Shown: positions 7,061 through 13,775 of the stretch, in pieces
Position numbering within the stretch: position 1 is the first letter of the stretch
How the letters are laid out: each line of letters starts with the position of its first letter
Assembly (NCBI GenBank): GCA_937920725.1
Contig: CALEUW010000015.1
Coordinates: 1-17,546 of the forward strand
Length of the DNA stretch: 17,546 nt
Direction: 5' to 3'
Source: UMGS1601 sp900553335
GTDB lineage: Bacteria > Bacillota > Clostridia > Oscillospirales > Ruminococcaceae
The notes under the pieces: generated by a model
The model's input: the letters and a program-made list of their open reading frames with translations, nothing else
What the model was told of the DNA's origin: nothing
The model's database searches: none
Translations under genes and position numbers: made by a program

Positions 7061-7212
7061 ATATAACTAAATTAAGATGCCCCACCTCTGCAGGCGGTGG
7101 GTTTCACTTGATTTTTCAGTAGGGTATTGTATCCTACTCTGAAAACGTTGAATGACGGGGCTGTGCCCTTGTTGAAAAGGATTAAATATATTTTATCAGG
7201 AGGTCAAATTGT
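7061..7212 (+). promoter_or_regulatory. Structured distal leader of pflB (three further hairpins and ribosome binding site)
   Basis: Three hairpins follow in order: CCCACC/GGTGGG (7081-7086 and 7096-7101); a long one with AGTAGGGTA/TATCCTACT (7118-7126 and 7130-7138, loop TTG) extended by TTTTC/GAAAA across a 2-nt bulge (7113-7145); and GGGC/GCCC (7158-7161 and 7165-7168) set between GTTGAA motifs at 7147 and 7171. The last 30 nt are unstructured and carry AGGAGG (7198-7203) 9 nt before the ATG. The layout matches no riboswitch class I can recall. It may be a regulatory leader or a decayed end of an IS200/IS605-type element. Confidence 0.5.
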
Positions 7213-9465
7213 ATGGTTGATTTCAATCAATGGGAAGGCTTTGAGGGCCGTATCTGGAAAGAAGAAGTAAATACAAGGGACTTTATCCAGAAAAACTACA
7301 AGCCGTATGACGGAGATTCTTCGTTTTTGGCAGGACCTACAGATGCGACAAACAAGCTTTGGGGTATTTTGCAAGTACTTCAGAAGAAGGAAAGAGAAAA
7401 CGGCGGAGTTTTGGATATGGAAACAGAGGTTGTTTCATCTCTTACCGCATACGGACCGGGATATATCAGCGAGGAAGATAAGGATTTAGAGCAGGTTGTA
7501 GGACTTCAAACCGATAAGCCGTTAAAGCGTGCTTTTATGCCGTTCGGCGGAATCAAAATGGCGGAACAGGCTTGCGAAACAAACGGATATACACCTGATC
7601 CTAAGCTTCACAAAATTTTTACGGAGTACTGCAAGACTCATAACGAGGGAGTTTTTGACGCTTATACTCCTGAAATGAAAAGAGCAAGGCACAACAAGAT
7701 TATAACAGGACTTCCGGATACTTACGGAAGAGGAAGAATCGTAGGAGATTACAGAAGAGTAGCTCTTTATGGAATAGATTTTCTTATTGAGGAAAAGCAA
7801 AAGGACTTTGCTAACTGCGGCGACGGTGTTATGGTTGATGACGTTATACGTTTAAGAGAAGAGATTTCTATGCAGATCAAAGCTCTTAAGGGAATTAAGA
7901 AGATGGCTGAGATTTACGGATATGACATTTCAAAGCCTGCATCGAATGCAAAGGAAGCTGTACAATGGCTTTATTTCGGATATTTGGGTGCAATCAAAAC
8001 TCAAAACGGCGCAGCAATGAGCGTTGGAAGAATTTCTACATTCCTTGACATTTATATTCAGAGAGATATTGAAAAAGGTATTTTAACCGAGAGCAAGGCA
8101 CAGGAGCTTATCGATCATCTTGTAATGAAATTCAGAATGGTTAAGTTTGCCCGTGTACCTTCATATAATCAGCTTTTCAGCGGCGATCCTGTTTGGGCAA
8201 CATTAGAGGTCGGCGGAATCGGAGTTGACGGAAGAAGCATGGTAACAAAAACTGACTTCCGCTTTTTGCATACGCTTGAGAATATGGGGCCTTCTCCTGA
8301 GCCTAACCTGACAGTTCTTTATTCAAGCGCATTGCCTGAGAGCTTCAAAAAGTATTCTGCCGAGATTTCTATAAGAACAAGCTCAGTTCAGTATGAAAAC
8401 GATGATGTTATGAAGCCCGTATGGGGTGATGACTATTCTATATGCTGCTGTGTATCGGCAACTCAGACGGGTAAAGAGATGCAGTTTTTCGGCGCTCGTG
8501 CAAACCTTGCTAAGTGTCTTTTGTATGCGATCAATGGAGGAGTAGATGCGAAGTCACGTGAGCAGTGCGGACCTGCCTACCGTCCGATTACTTCCGAATA
8601 CCTTGATTATGATGAGGTTATCGAGAGATATACTGCTATGATGGACTGGCTCGCGGGGCTTTATGTGAACACGCTAAACCTTATTCAATATATGCACGAC
8701 AAATATTATTACGAGGCTGCTGAAATGGCGCTTATTGACACGGATGTTCGCCGTACATTTGCAACAGGAATAGCAGGCTTTTCACATGTTGTCGATTCGC
8801 TCAGTGCTATTAAATACGCTAAAGTAAAGGTTGTTCGTGACGAGGACGGAATTGCAACAGACTTTATAACAGAGGGTGATTTCCCGAAATACGGAAACGA
8901 TGACGATCGTGCTGATGACATTGCTCTTTGGGTATTAAAGACATTCTTGGAGCTTCTGAAGCGCCGTCATACATACCGTAATTCTGAGGCAACAACCTCT
9001 ATTTTGACAATTACTTCAAACGTTGTTTACGGAAAGGCTACAGCTAATATGCCAGACGGAAGAAAAGCAGGAGAGCCTTTAGCACCGGGAGCAAACCCGA
9101 GCTACGGAGCTGAGCAGAATGGTCTTTTGGCTTCTCTTAACTCTGTTGCAAAGCTTCCTTATCACTGGGCGCTTGACGGAATTTCAAATACACAGACAAT
9201 TAACCCCGATGCTCTCGGACACAGCGAAGAGGAACAGAGTGAAAATCTTGTTCAGATCATGGACGGATATTTTGATCAGGGCGCACATCACTTAAACGTA
9301 AACGTTTTCGGTAAAGAAAAGCTCATAGACGCTATGGAGCATCCTGAGAAAGAGGAATATGCAAACTTTACAATAAGAGTTTCAGGATATGCGGTTAAGT
9401 TTATCGACCTTACCCGTGAACAGCAGCTCGATGTTATTTCCCGTACATGCCATGAAAAGCTTTAA
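7213..9465 (+). CDS. pflB: Pyruvate formate-lyase (formate C-acetyltransferase)
   Basis: A cytosolic glycyl-radical enzyme converting pyruvate and CoA to acetyl-CoA and formate, central to anaerobic fermentation. 750 residues, the normal length. The active-site cysteine pair is Cys412-Cys413 in SICCCVSATQTGKEMQFFGARANLAK, matching Cys418-Cys419 of E. coli; here Cys411 precedes them, making three in a row. The radical-bearing glycine is Gly725 in RVSGYAVKF near the C-terminus, followed by LTREQQLDVISRT as in true PFLs. This separates it from diol dehydratases and other glycyl-radical enzymes. AGGAGG lies 9 nt before the ATG. A long hairpin-rich leader precedes it, and pflA overlaps its end by 14 nt, so the two are translated from one message. 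Confidence 0.98.
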   Translation: MVDFNQWEGFEGRIWKEEVNTRDFIQKNYKPYDGDSSFLAGPTDATNKLWGILQVLQKKERENGGVLDMETEVVSSLTAYGPGYISEEDKDLEQVVGLQTDKPLKRAFMPFGGIKMAEQACETNGYTPDPKLHKIFTEYCKTHNEGVFDAYTPEMKRARHNKIITGLPDTYGRGRIVGDYRRVALYGIDFLIEEKQKDFANCGDGVMVDDVIRLREEISMQIKALKGIKKMAEIYGYDISKPASNAKEAVQWLYFGYLGAIKTQNGAAMSVGRISTFLDIYIQRDIEKGILTESKAQELIDHLVMKFRMVKFARVPSYNQLFSGDPVWATLEVGGIGVDGRSMVTKTDFRFLHTLENMGPSPEPNLTVLYSSALPESFKKYSAEISIRTSSVQYENDDVMKPVWGDDYSICCCVSATQTGKEMQFFGARANLAKCLLYAINGGVDAKSREQCGPAYRPITSEYLDYDEVIERYTAMMDWLAGLYVNTLNLIQYMHDKYYYEAAEMALIDTDVRRTFATGIAGFSHVVDSLSAIKYAKVKVVRDEDGIATDFITEGDFPKYGNDDDRADDIALWVLKTFLELLKRRHTYRNSEATTSILTITSNVVYGKATANMPDGRKAGEPLAPGANPSYGAEQNGLLASLNSVAKLPYHWALDGISNTQTINPDALGHSEEEQSENLVQIMDGYFDQGAHHLNVNVFGKEKLIDAMEHPEKEEYANFTIRVSGYAVKFIDLTREQQLDVISRTCHEKL

Positions 9466-10207
9466 TACTGTCGGAAAAATACATTCGCTTGAAACCTTCG
9501 GTTCGGTTGACGGTCCTGGAGTTAGATTTGTCGTATTTTTACAGGGATGTAAAATGCGCTGTAAGTATTGCCATAATCCGGAAACATGGAGCTTCGGCGG
9601 AGAGGACTGGACGCCAAAAGCGCTCTTTGAAAGAGCGTACCGCTATCGAAGCTATTGGGGAAGGAACGGCGATAAGGGCGGAATTACCGTGAGCGGCGGA
9701 GAGCCTCTTTTGCAGATGAAATTTGTAACAGAGCTGTTTGAGCTGGCAAAACAAAAGGGAGTTCATACTGCCCTTGATACATCGGGACAGCCATTTTGTC
9801 GGGATAAAGAGTTTTTGGATGGGTTCGACCGTCTTATGAGTGTAACCGATTTGGTAATACTGGATCTTAAAGAAATGGACAGCGAGAAGCATAAAGCTCT
9901 TTGCGGATTTAATAACGAAAACATTCTGGATATGGCAAGATACTTATCGGATAGCGAAAAACCGCTTTGGTTAAGACACGTTTTAGTTCCCGGAGTTACA
10001 GACGACAAAAAAAGTCTTTATGATTTAGCTCAGTTTTCAAACGGACTTAAGACGGTTTTGAGAAGGGAGATTTTGCCTTATCATACACTCGGGCTGTTTA
10101 AGTGGGAAAAGCTTAATATCCCCTATCCCCTTGAGGGTGTGAGAACTCCGAGTGATGATGAAATAAAAAAAGCGGAAAGTATTTTTTGCGGCAAGGATCT
10201 TCAGTAA
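9452..10207 (+). CDS. pflA: Pyruvate formate-lyase activating enzyme
   Basis: A radical-SAM enzyme that abstracts a hydrogen from the PFL glycine to form the catalytic radical. 251 residues, close to the 246 of E. coli PflA. The [4Fe-4S] motif CxxxCxxC is Cys33, Cys37 and Cys40 in GCKMRCKYCHNPETW. It is preceded by the family opening VGKIHSLETFGSVDGPGVRF and followed by the SAM-binding GGEPLLQ. Later segments (DLVILDLKEMD, WLRHVLVPGVTDD, LPYHTLGLFKWEKL) also fit. The start at 9452 aligns with known activases. It lies inside the last codons of pflB and lacks an obvious Shine-Dalgarno, which suggests coupled translation. A longer frame opening upstream at 9389 would add unrelated residues in pflB sequence. 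Confidence 0.96.
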   Translation: MKSFNTVGKIHSLETFGSVDGPGVRFVVFLQGCKMRCKYCHNPETWSFGGEDWTPKALFERAYRYRSYWGRNGDKGGITVSGGEPLLQMKFVTELFELAKQKGVHTALDTSGQPFCRDKEFLDGFDRLMSVTDLVILDLKEMDSEKHKALCGFNNENILDMARYLSDSEKPLWLRHVLVPGVTDDKKSLYDLAQFSNGLKTVLRREILPYHTLGLFKWEKLNIPYPLEGVRTPSDDEIKKAESIFCGKDLQ

Positions 10208-10214
10208 AAACTAC

Positions 10215-10250
10215 AAAAACCGAGCAGACCTTAACGTCTGCTCGGTTTTT
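10215..10250. terminator. Bidirectional terminator between pflA and the araC-type gene
   Basis: CCGAGCAGAC (10220-10229) and GTCTGCTCGG (10236-10245) form a perfect 10-bp stem around CTTAAC, flanked by five A (10215-10219) and five T (10246-10250). It serves both convergent genes; the stop codon of the minus-strand gene (10249-10251) overlaps the plus-strand T-run. Confidence 0.93.
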
Positions 10251-11127
10251 AATTTTGGTGATATCTCATATATGCATCGCTTCTGTATCTGGTCGGAGAA
10301 ACGCCAACATCTTTTTTAAATACACGGCTGAAATAGTTGCTGTCGCCAAACCCGCAGCGAAAAGCAATTTCAGTAATTGAATAATTGCTTGCCGACAAAA
10401 GGTGTTTAGCGTTTTTTATACGAATGTTCATTACATAGTCTGACGGGGTGCAGTTAAACGCATCTTTAAAAACACGAATGAACTGACGCTCGGAATAATT
10501 TGAGAGATCAGCCAGAAACGAAATCTTGATTTTTTCGTTATAGTGCTTTTCGATATAGGTAACAGCCTTTGCGAGATTTATTATGTTTTCGTCTGCACCA
10601 AGACTATCAAAGCTGTAAAGTCTTGAAAGCTTAACGCAAAGGTGAAGAAAGTCGCAGATAATTATTGTTTTTCTGCCATCGTTTCGGAGATAATATTCTC
10701 GGTATATATTTTCGATTATTTTATATACTTTCATAAAATCATCAATACTTAAGCGAAGTCTGTTTTTAAAGAACCGTTCCCTTGTGTAGCGGGGTTCAAG
10801 TACAAACAGCGCTTGAAATCCGGCAGATTTTGTAAGGTCAATACCGTTTTTAAAAAAGAAGCTTGGATCAAACATGATGTTGCAGATGTGAAAGTTTTCA
10901 GCATTTTTATATCCATGCTCTATATCGTTTGAAATTACAAATACATCGCCTTTCCTTATTCTTTGAGATTCTCCGCAGACGATATGATCAGCGCTTCCCT
11001 CCATAACTATTACAAGCTCCGAAAATCCGTCATGAGAATGAACGTACATTTCCCCCTCGTGGACACCGTATTGAATAAAAAAAGGAAAGCCGGAGTCCTT
11101 TGTAAAAGCGCTTAGCGATATTTTCAT
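10249..11127 (-). CDS. AraC-family transcriptional regulator
   Basis: 292 residues. The N-terminal half is a cupin-like sensor: HSHDGFSELVIVMEGSADH and a GDVFVISNDIEHGY segment, the pattern of AraC-type arm/beta-barrel domains that bind sugars or related ligands. The C-terminal ~100 residues hold the two helix-turn-helix units: FLADLSNYSERQFIRVFKDAF (about 202-222) and ITEIAFRCGFGDSNYFSRVF (about 251-270), ending GVSPTRYR. It is a cytosolic DNA-binding protein. It is divergent from a GH43 hydrolase across 123 nt, so the likely target is that gene, with an oligosaccharide as inducer; this is inferred from context. CGGGAGG lies upstream of the ATG. It converges on pflA but shares a terminator only. 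Confidence 0.93.
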   Translation of the reverse strand: MKISLSAFTKDSGFPFFIQYGVHEGEMYVHSHDGFSELVIVMEGSADHIVCGESQRIRKGDVFVISNDIEHGYKNAENFHICNIMFDPSFFFKNGIDLTKSAGFQALFVLEPRYTRERFFKNRLRLSIDDFMKVYKIIENIYREYYLRNDGRKTIIICDFLHLCVKLSRLYSFDSLGADENIINLAKAVTYIEKHYNEKIKISFLADLSNYSERQFIRVFKDAFNCTPSDYVMNIRIKNAKHLLSASNYSITEIAFRCGFGDSNYFSRVFKKDVGVSPTRYRSDAYMRYHQN

Positions 11128-11187
11128 ATGTTAGCCTCCCGAATGGCAAAATTGTGCTTGTAAGTGTCTTTTTTTTAATGCAACTCT

Positions 11188-11233
11188 AAAGTAAATTGTG
11201 CTAGTATCATTTTAACATAATGTGTTTTACTTT
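11188..11233. promoter_or_regulatory. Inverted repeat between araC-type and GH43 genes (candidate operator)
   Basis: AAAGTAAA (11188-11195) and TTTACTTT (11226-11233) are perfect inverted 8-mers separated by 30 nt. Between them are plausible -10 boxes (TATCAT 11205-11210, CATAAT 11216-11221), with no clear -35. The spacing puts the two half-sites about 38 bp apart, close to full helical turns. A binding site for the adjacent regulator is an inference. Confidence 0.35.
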
Positions 11234-11250
11234 GCAAGGAGGAAATAAAA

Positions 11251-12573
11251 ATGCCAAATCCTATTTTACCGCTTTGGGAGTATATTCCCGATGGCGAGCC
11301 GAGAGTTTTCGGTGACAGAGTTTATTTATACGGATCTCACGACAGAGCAGGTTCGGACAAATTTTGTGACAGCAAGCTTAAGGTTTGGAGCGCACCTGTA
11401 AACGATTTAAACAATTGGGTATGCCACGGCAGCAGCTTTTGTCTTAAGGGGGACGAAGAAAAGGACGCTGATATAGAGGGACATGAGAACAACTATCTTT
11501 ATGCGCCTGACGTTGTTGAAAAGAACGGAGAATACTACCTTTATATGTATGTGTTTTACTCAAAAGGGATAGTTGCCAAAAGCGATAAGCCGGAGGGCCC
11601 GTTTAAGCTTATTTCAGCCTATAGATATGACGAGTCTGACGCAGGCGATGAAGGCGTATTTAACGATCCGGGAGTTTTGGTTGATGACGATGGAAGGGTT
11701 TATATTTACTATGGATTTGAACATTCGCATTTTGGTGAAATTGATCCGGAAAATATGATAGAAATTAAAAAGGGAACTCTTAAGCATGATATGGTGGGCG
11801 AGAGAGATGACGAAGCAAGGTTTTTTGAAGCAAGCTCGATAAGAAAGGTCGGGGATCTTTATTATTTTATTTATTCTCCGAAGATAGGAAGCCGCCTTGC
11901 ATATGCTACATCAAAAAGTCCCGAAGGTCCTTTTGAATACAGAGGCTATATCATAGACAACGGAGTTGATTATCCCGGAGGAAATAATCACGGCTCTATT
12001 TGCTGCATAAACGGGCAATGGTATATTTTCTATCATAGAATGACAAACGGAACTATAATGTCAAGGAGAGCTTGTGCTGAGAGAATTGAAATTTTGCCTG
12101 ACGGTACGATTCCAACAGTTGAAATGACCTCGCTTGGATTCGAGGAATCGCTTAATCCGTACAAAACCACTCCGGCAGAGATCGCCTGCGTTTTAAAGGG
12201 CGGAGCGATCGTAACAGAACATGATCCTTTTACTAGAGTAGTAACAAACATTAAAATAGGAAGTGTCATAGGCTATAAGTATTTTGACTTCGGTAATGAC
12301 TTTACCGAAAGGAGCATGACATTAAGCGTTAAGATTTTAGGGACAGGCTGCGAATCTAGAATAAGGGTTTATATAGATAGCTGTGAAGAAGAAAACGAAA
12401 TAGGCTCTATTGAAGTAGGTTCTTGTAACGGAGTATATAGTGGCAAGATCAAATGCGTAAGCGGCCGTCATGCTCTGTTTTTCAAAGTAGAGTACGATTA
12501 TGAGGGATATTTTGCAAAGGATTTTGAATTCAGAAACCTCTTTGATCTTTGTTCTTTTGCGTTATTTAAATAA
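11251..12573 (+). CDS. Glycoside hydrolase family 43 protein (arabinofuranosidase/xylosidase type)
   Basis: 440 residues with no signal peptide, so it acts in the cytosol on imported oligosaccharides. The N-terminal ~300 residues form a five-bladed propeller typical of GH43. Candidate catalytic residues are Asp14 (IPDGEPRVFGDRVYLYGSHD) as base, Asp139 (FNDPGVLVDDDGRVYIYYG) as pKa modulator and Glu193 (FFEASSIRKV) as acid. HGSICCINGQWYIFYHR near residue 250 is also a family hallmark. The remaining ~130 residues look like a beta-sandwich of the CBM6-like kind found behind this domain. The substrate cannot be fixed from sequence: arabinose- or xylose-containing side chains are the usual choice. 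GCAAGGAGG precedes the ATG. Divergent from an AraC-type regulator. Confidence 0.9.
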   Translation: MPNPILPLWEYIPDGEPRVFGDRVYLYGSHDRAGSDKFCDSKLKVWSAPVNDLNNWVCHGSSFCLKGDEEKDADIEGHENNYLYAPDVVEKNGEYYLYMYVFYSKGIVAKSDKPEGPFKLISAYRYDESDAGDEGVFNDPGVLVDDDGRVYIYYGFEHSHFGEIDPENMIEIKKGTLKHDMVGERDDEARFFEASSIRKVGDLYYFIYSPKIGSRLAYATSKSPEGPFEYRGYIIDNGVDYPGGNNHGSICCINGQWYIFYHRMTNGTIMSRRACAERIEILPDGTIPTVEMTSLGFEESLNPYKTTPAEIACVLKGGAIVTEHDPFTRVVTNIKIGSVIGYKYFDFGNDFTERSMTLSVKILGTGCESRIRVYIDSCEEENEIGSIEVGSCNGVYSGKIKCVSGRHALFFKVEYDYEGYFAKDFEFRNLFDLCSFALFK

Positions 12574-12596
12574 TGACGGTGAAATCTTTTGCTCTC

Positions 12597-12638
12597 GTTC
12601 AATATGGGGCAACGCCCGGTCGTTCAATAAACGGCCGG
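12597..12638 (+). other. Double hairpin in the GH43-tatD gap
   Basis: GGGC-aac-GCCC (12607-12617) is followed by CCGGTCGTT/AACGGCCGG (12616-12624 and 12630-12638, 9 pairs with one T-G wobble, loop CAATA). GTTCAA motifs lie at 12597 and 12622. There is no T-run after it, so it is a poor intrinsic terminator for the GH43 gene. The layout resembles the end of the pflB leader. Confidence 0.5.
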
Positions 12639-12664
12639 ACATAGTCGTGTTATAAAAAGCCCGC

Positions 12665-12693
12665 TTGAAATAAAACGGGAAGTTTGGTATACT
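12665..12693 (+). promoter_or_regulatory. Promoter of tatD
   Basis: TTGAAA (12665-12670), 17-nt spacer, TATACT (12688-12693). The start point would be near 12700, giving a leader of about 25 nt that ends in a GAAAGAGAG ribosome binding site. Confidence 0.75.
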
Positions 12694-12724
12694 GTATATA
12701 TACCAATGAAAGAGAGTAAAAAAG

Positions 12725-13492
12725 ATGCTTCAAAACATTTTTGATTCACATTCACATTACGATGACAGACGTTTTGATACGGACAGACAAACGCTTATAC
12801 CGCAGCTTTTCTTTTCAAGTGTCAGCTATATTATGCACGCATCAACTGATCTTGATTCTGCGCAGTTTGGAATAGATATGTCTGAAAAATATCCAAATTT
12901 TTATACAAGCGCCGGAATTCATCCGCTTGACCTTGACAAGCTTGAAAATGATACTATAAAAACCATAGAAAGGCTTGTAAGGGAAAACAAAAAGATAAAA
13001 GCGATAGGCGAAATAGGGCTTGATTATCATTATGAGCCGTATGATAAGGAGCTTCAGAAGAATATATTTTCTGCTCAGATAGCTTTAGCGAATTCCCTTT
13101 CGCTTCCTGTTATTGTTCATATCCGTGAAGCTACAGAGGACGCTCTTGGTATTTTAAAAGAGTATAAGCCGAAGGGTGTAGTGCATTGCTTTTCGGGATC
13201 AGCTGAAACGGCGAAAGAGATAATAAAACTCGGAATGTATGTCGGCTTTACGGGGGTTTTGACATTTAAGAATTCAAAGAAGGCACGGAAAGCAGCGGCA
13301 GTCATTCCTCTTGACAGACTTGTGCTTGAAACTGATTGTCCGTATATGGCGCCCGAACCGTTTAGGGGAAAGCGATGCGACAGCTCTATGATAAGCGAAA
13401 TTGCAAAGACAGCTGCAGAGATTTACGGTAAGACTCCACAGGAGATTCTCGACATAACCTGTGAAAACGCAAAACGGCTTTATGAAATTTAG
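12725..13492 (+). CDS. tatD: TatD-family metal-dependent hydrolase / deoxyribonuclease
   Basis: 255 residues, the family length. It is a cytosolic TIM-barrel enzyme of the amidohydrolase superfamily. All metal ligands are visible: His9 and His11 (DSHSHYDD), Glu96 (GEIGLDYHY), His132 (IVHIREA), His154 (VVHCFSGS) and Asp204 (LETDCPYMAPEPFRGKRCDS). TatD proteins act as Mg-dependent 3'-5' exonucleases in DNA repair; some relatives process D-aminoacyl substrates, so the precise substrate is not certain. In many Firmicutes tatD sits near metS or rnmV, but here it stands alone with its own promoter. Confidence 0.95.
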   Translation: MLQNIFDSHSHYDDRRFDTDRQTLIPQLFFSSVSYIMHASTDLDSAQFGIDMSEKYPNFYTSAGIHPLDLDKLENDTIKTIERLVRENKKIKAIGEIGLDYHYEPYDKELQKNIFSAQIALANSLSLPVIVHIREATEDALGILKEYKPKGVVHCFSGSAETAKEIIKLGMYVGFTGVLTFKNSKKARKAAAVIPLDRLVLETDCPYMAPEPFRGKRCDSSMISEIAKTAAEIYGKTPQEILDITCENAKRLYEI

Positions 13493-13735
13493 TATCAATG
13501 ATGTCCTCTGATCTTCAGATTCTGTTCTACCTATTGCACAACTGATCGGAGTTTCACACACATGAATTGTATATATTTAACAAACGCCTTGTTTCAAAAA
13601 TGAGAAACAAGGCGTTTGTTATGTGACAAATACTGATTTCCGACAGATTTAACGCAACGGATTTGTATATTATTAACAATCAAAACGCATATTGCTCTGG
13701 TAGGCATTGATTTTGCAAAATGAAATCTTTGGGGA
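13493..13735. other. Intergenic region tatD-pdxS apart from hairpin and promoter
   Basis: About 280 nt separate tatD from pdxS. Besides the hairpin (13579-13620) and the pdxS promoter, I see only short motifs shared with the glyQS-pflB gap: CTGTTCTACCTATTGCAC at 13522, ACTGATCGG at 13541 and TGTGACAAATACTGAT at 13622. I see no coding frame with a ribosome binding site. Confidence 0.4.
13579..13620. terminator. Perfect 17-bp hairpin after tatD
   Basis: The arms 13579-13595 and 13604-13620 are perfectly complementary over 17 bp (core ACGCCTTGT/ACAAGGCGT) with loop AAAAATGA. It lies 86 nt after the tatD stop. Its T-rich end (GTTTGTT) lies inside the stem and no T-run follows, so termination is likely but not typical. 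Confidence 0.6.
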
Positions 13736-13741
13736 TATACT
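13713..13741 (+). promoter_or_regulatory. Promoter of pdxST
   Basis: TTGCAA (13713-13718), 17-nt spacer, TATACT (13736-13741). The predicted start near 13748 leaves a leader of about 28 nt before the ATG at 13776. Confidence 0.7.
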
Positions 13742-13775
13742 ATATTATAACAAATATTTTTTAGGAGTGGAAAAA

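Noticed and set aside
7061..7212. ZTP (pfl motif) riboswitch, considered because that class is named after pfl genes
   Set aside because: I cannot find its conserved pseudoknot parts, in particular the 3' CCGCCUGGGCA-like segment, on the plus strand.
13274..13561. Minus-strand frame overlapping the end of tatD and the following gap
   Set aside because: It lies mostly opposite the conserved tatD C-terminus; composition and lack of a Shine-Dalgarno argue against coding.
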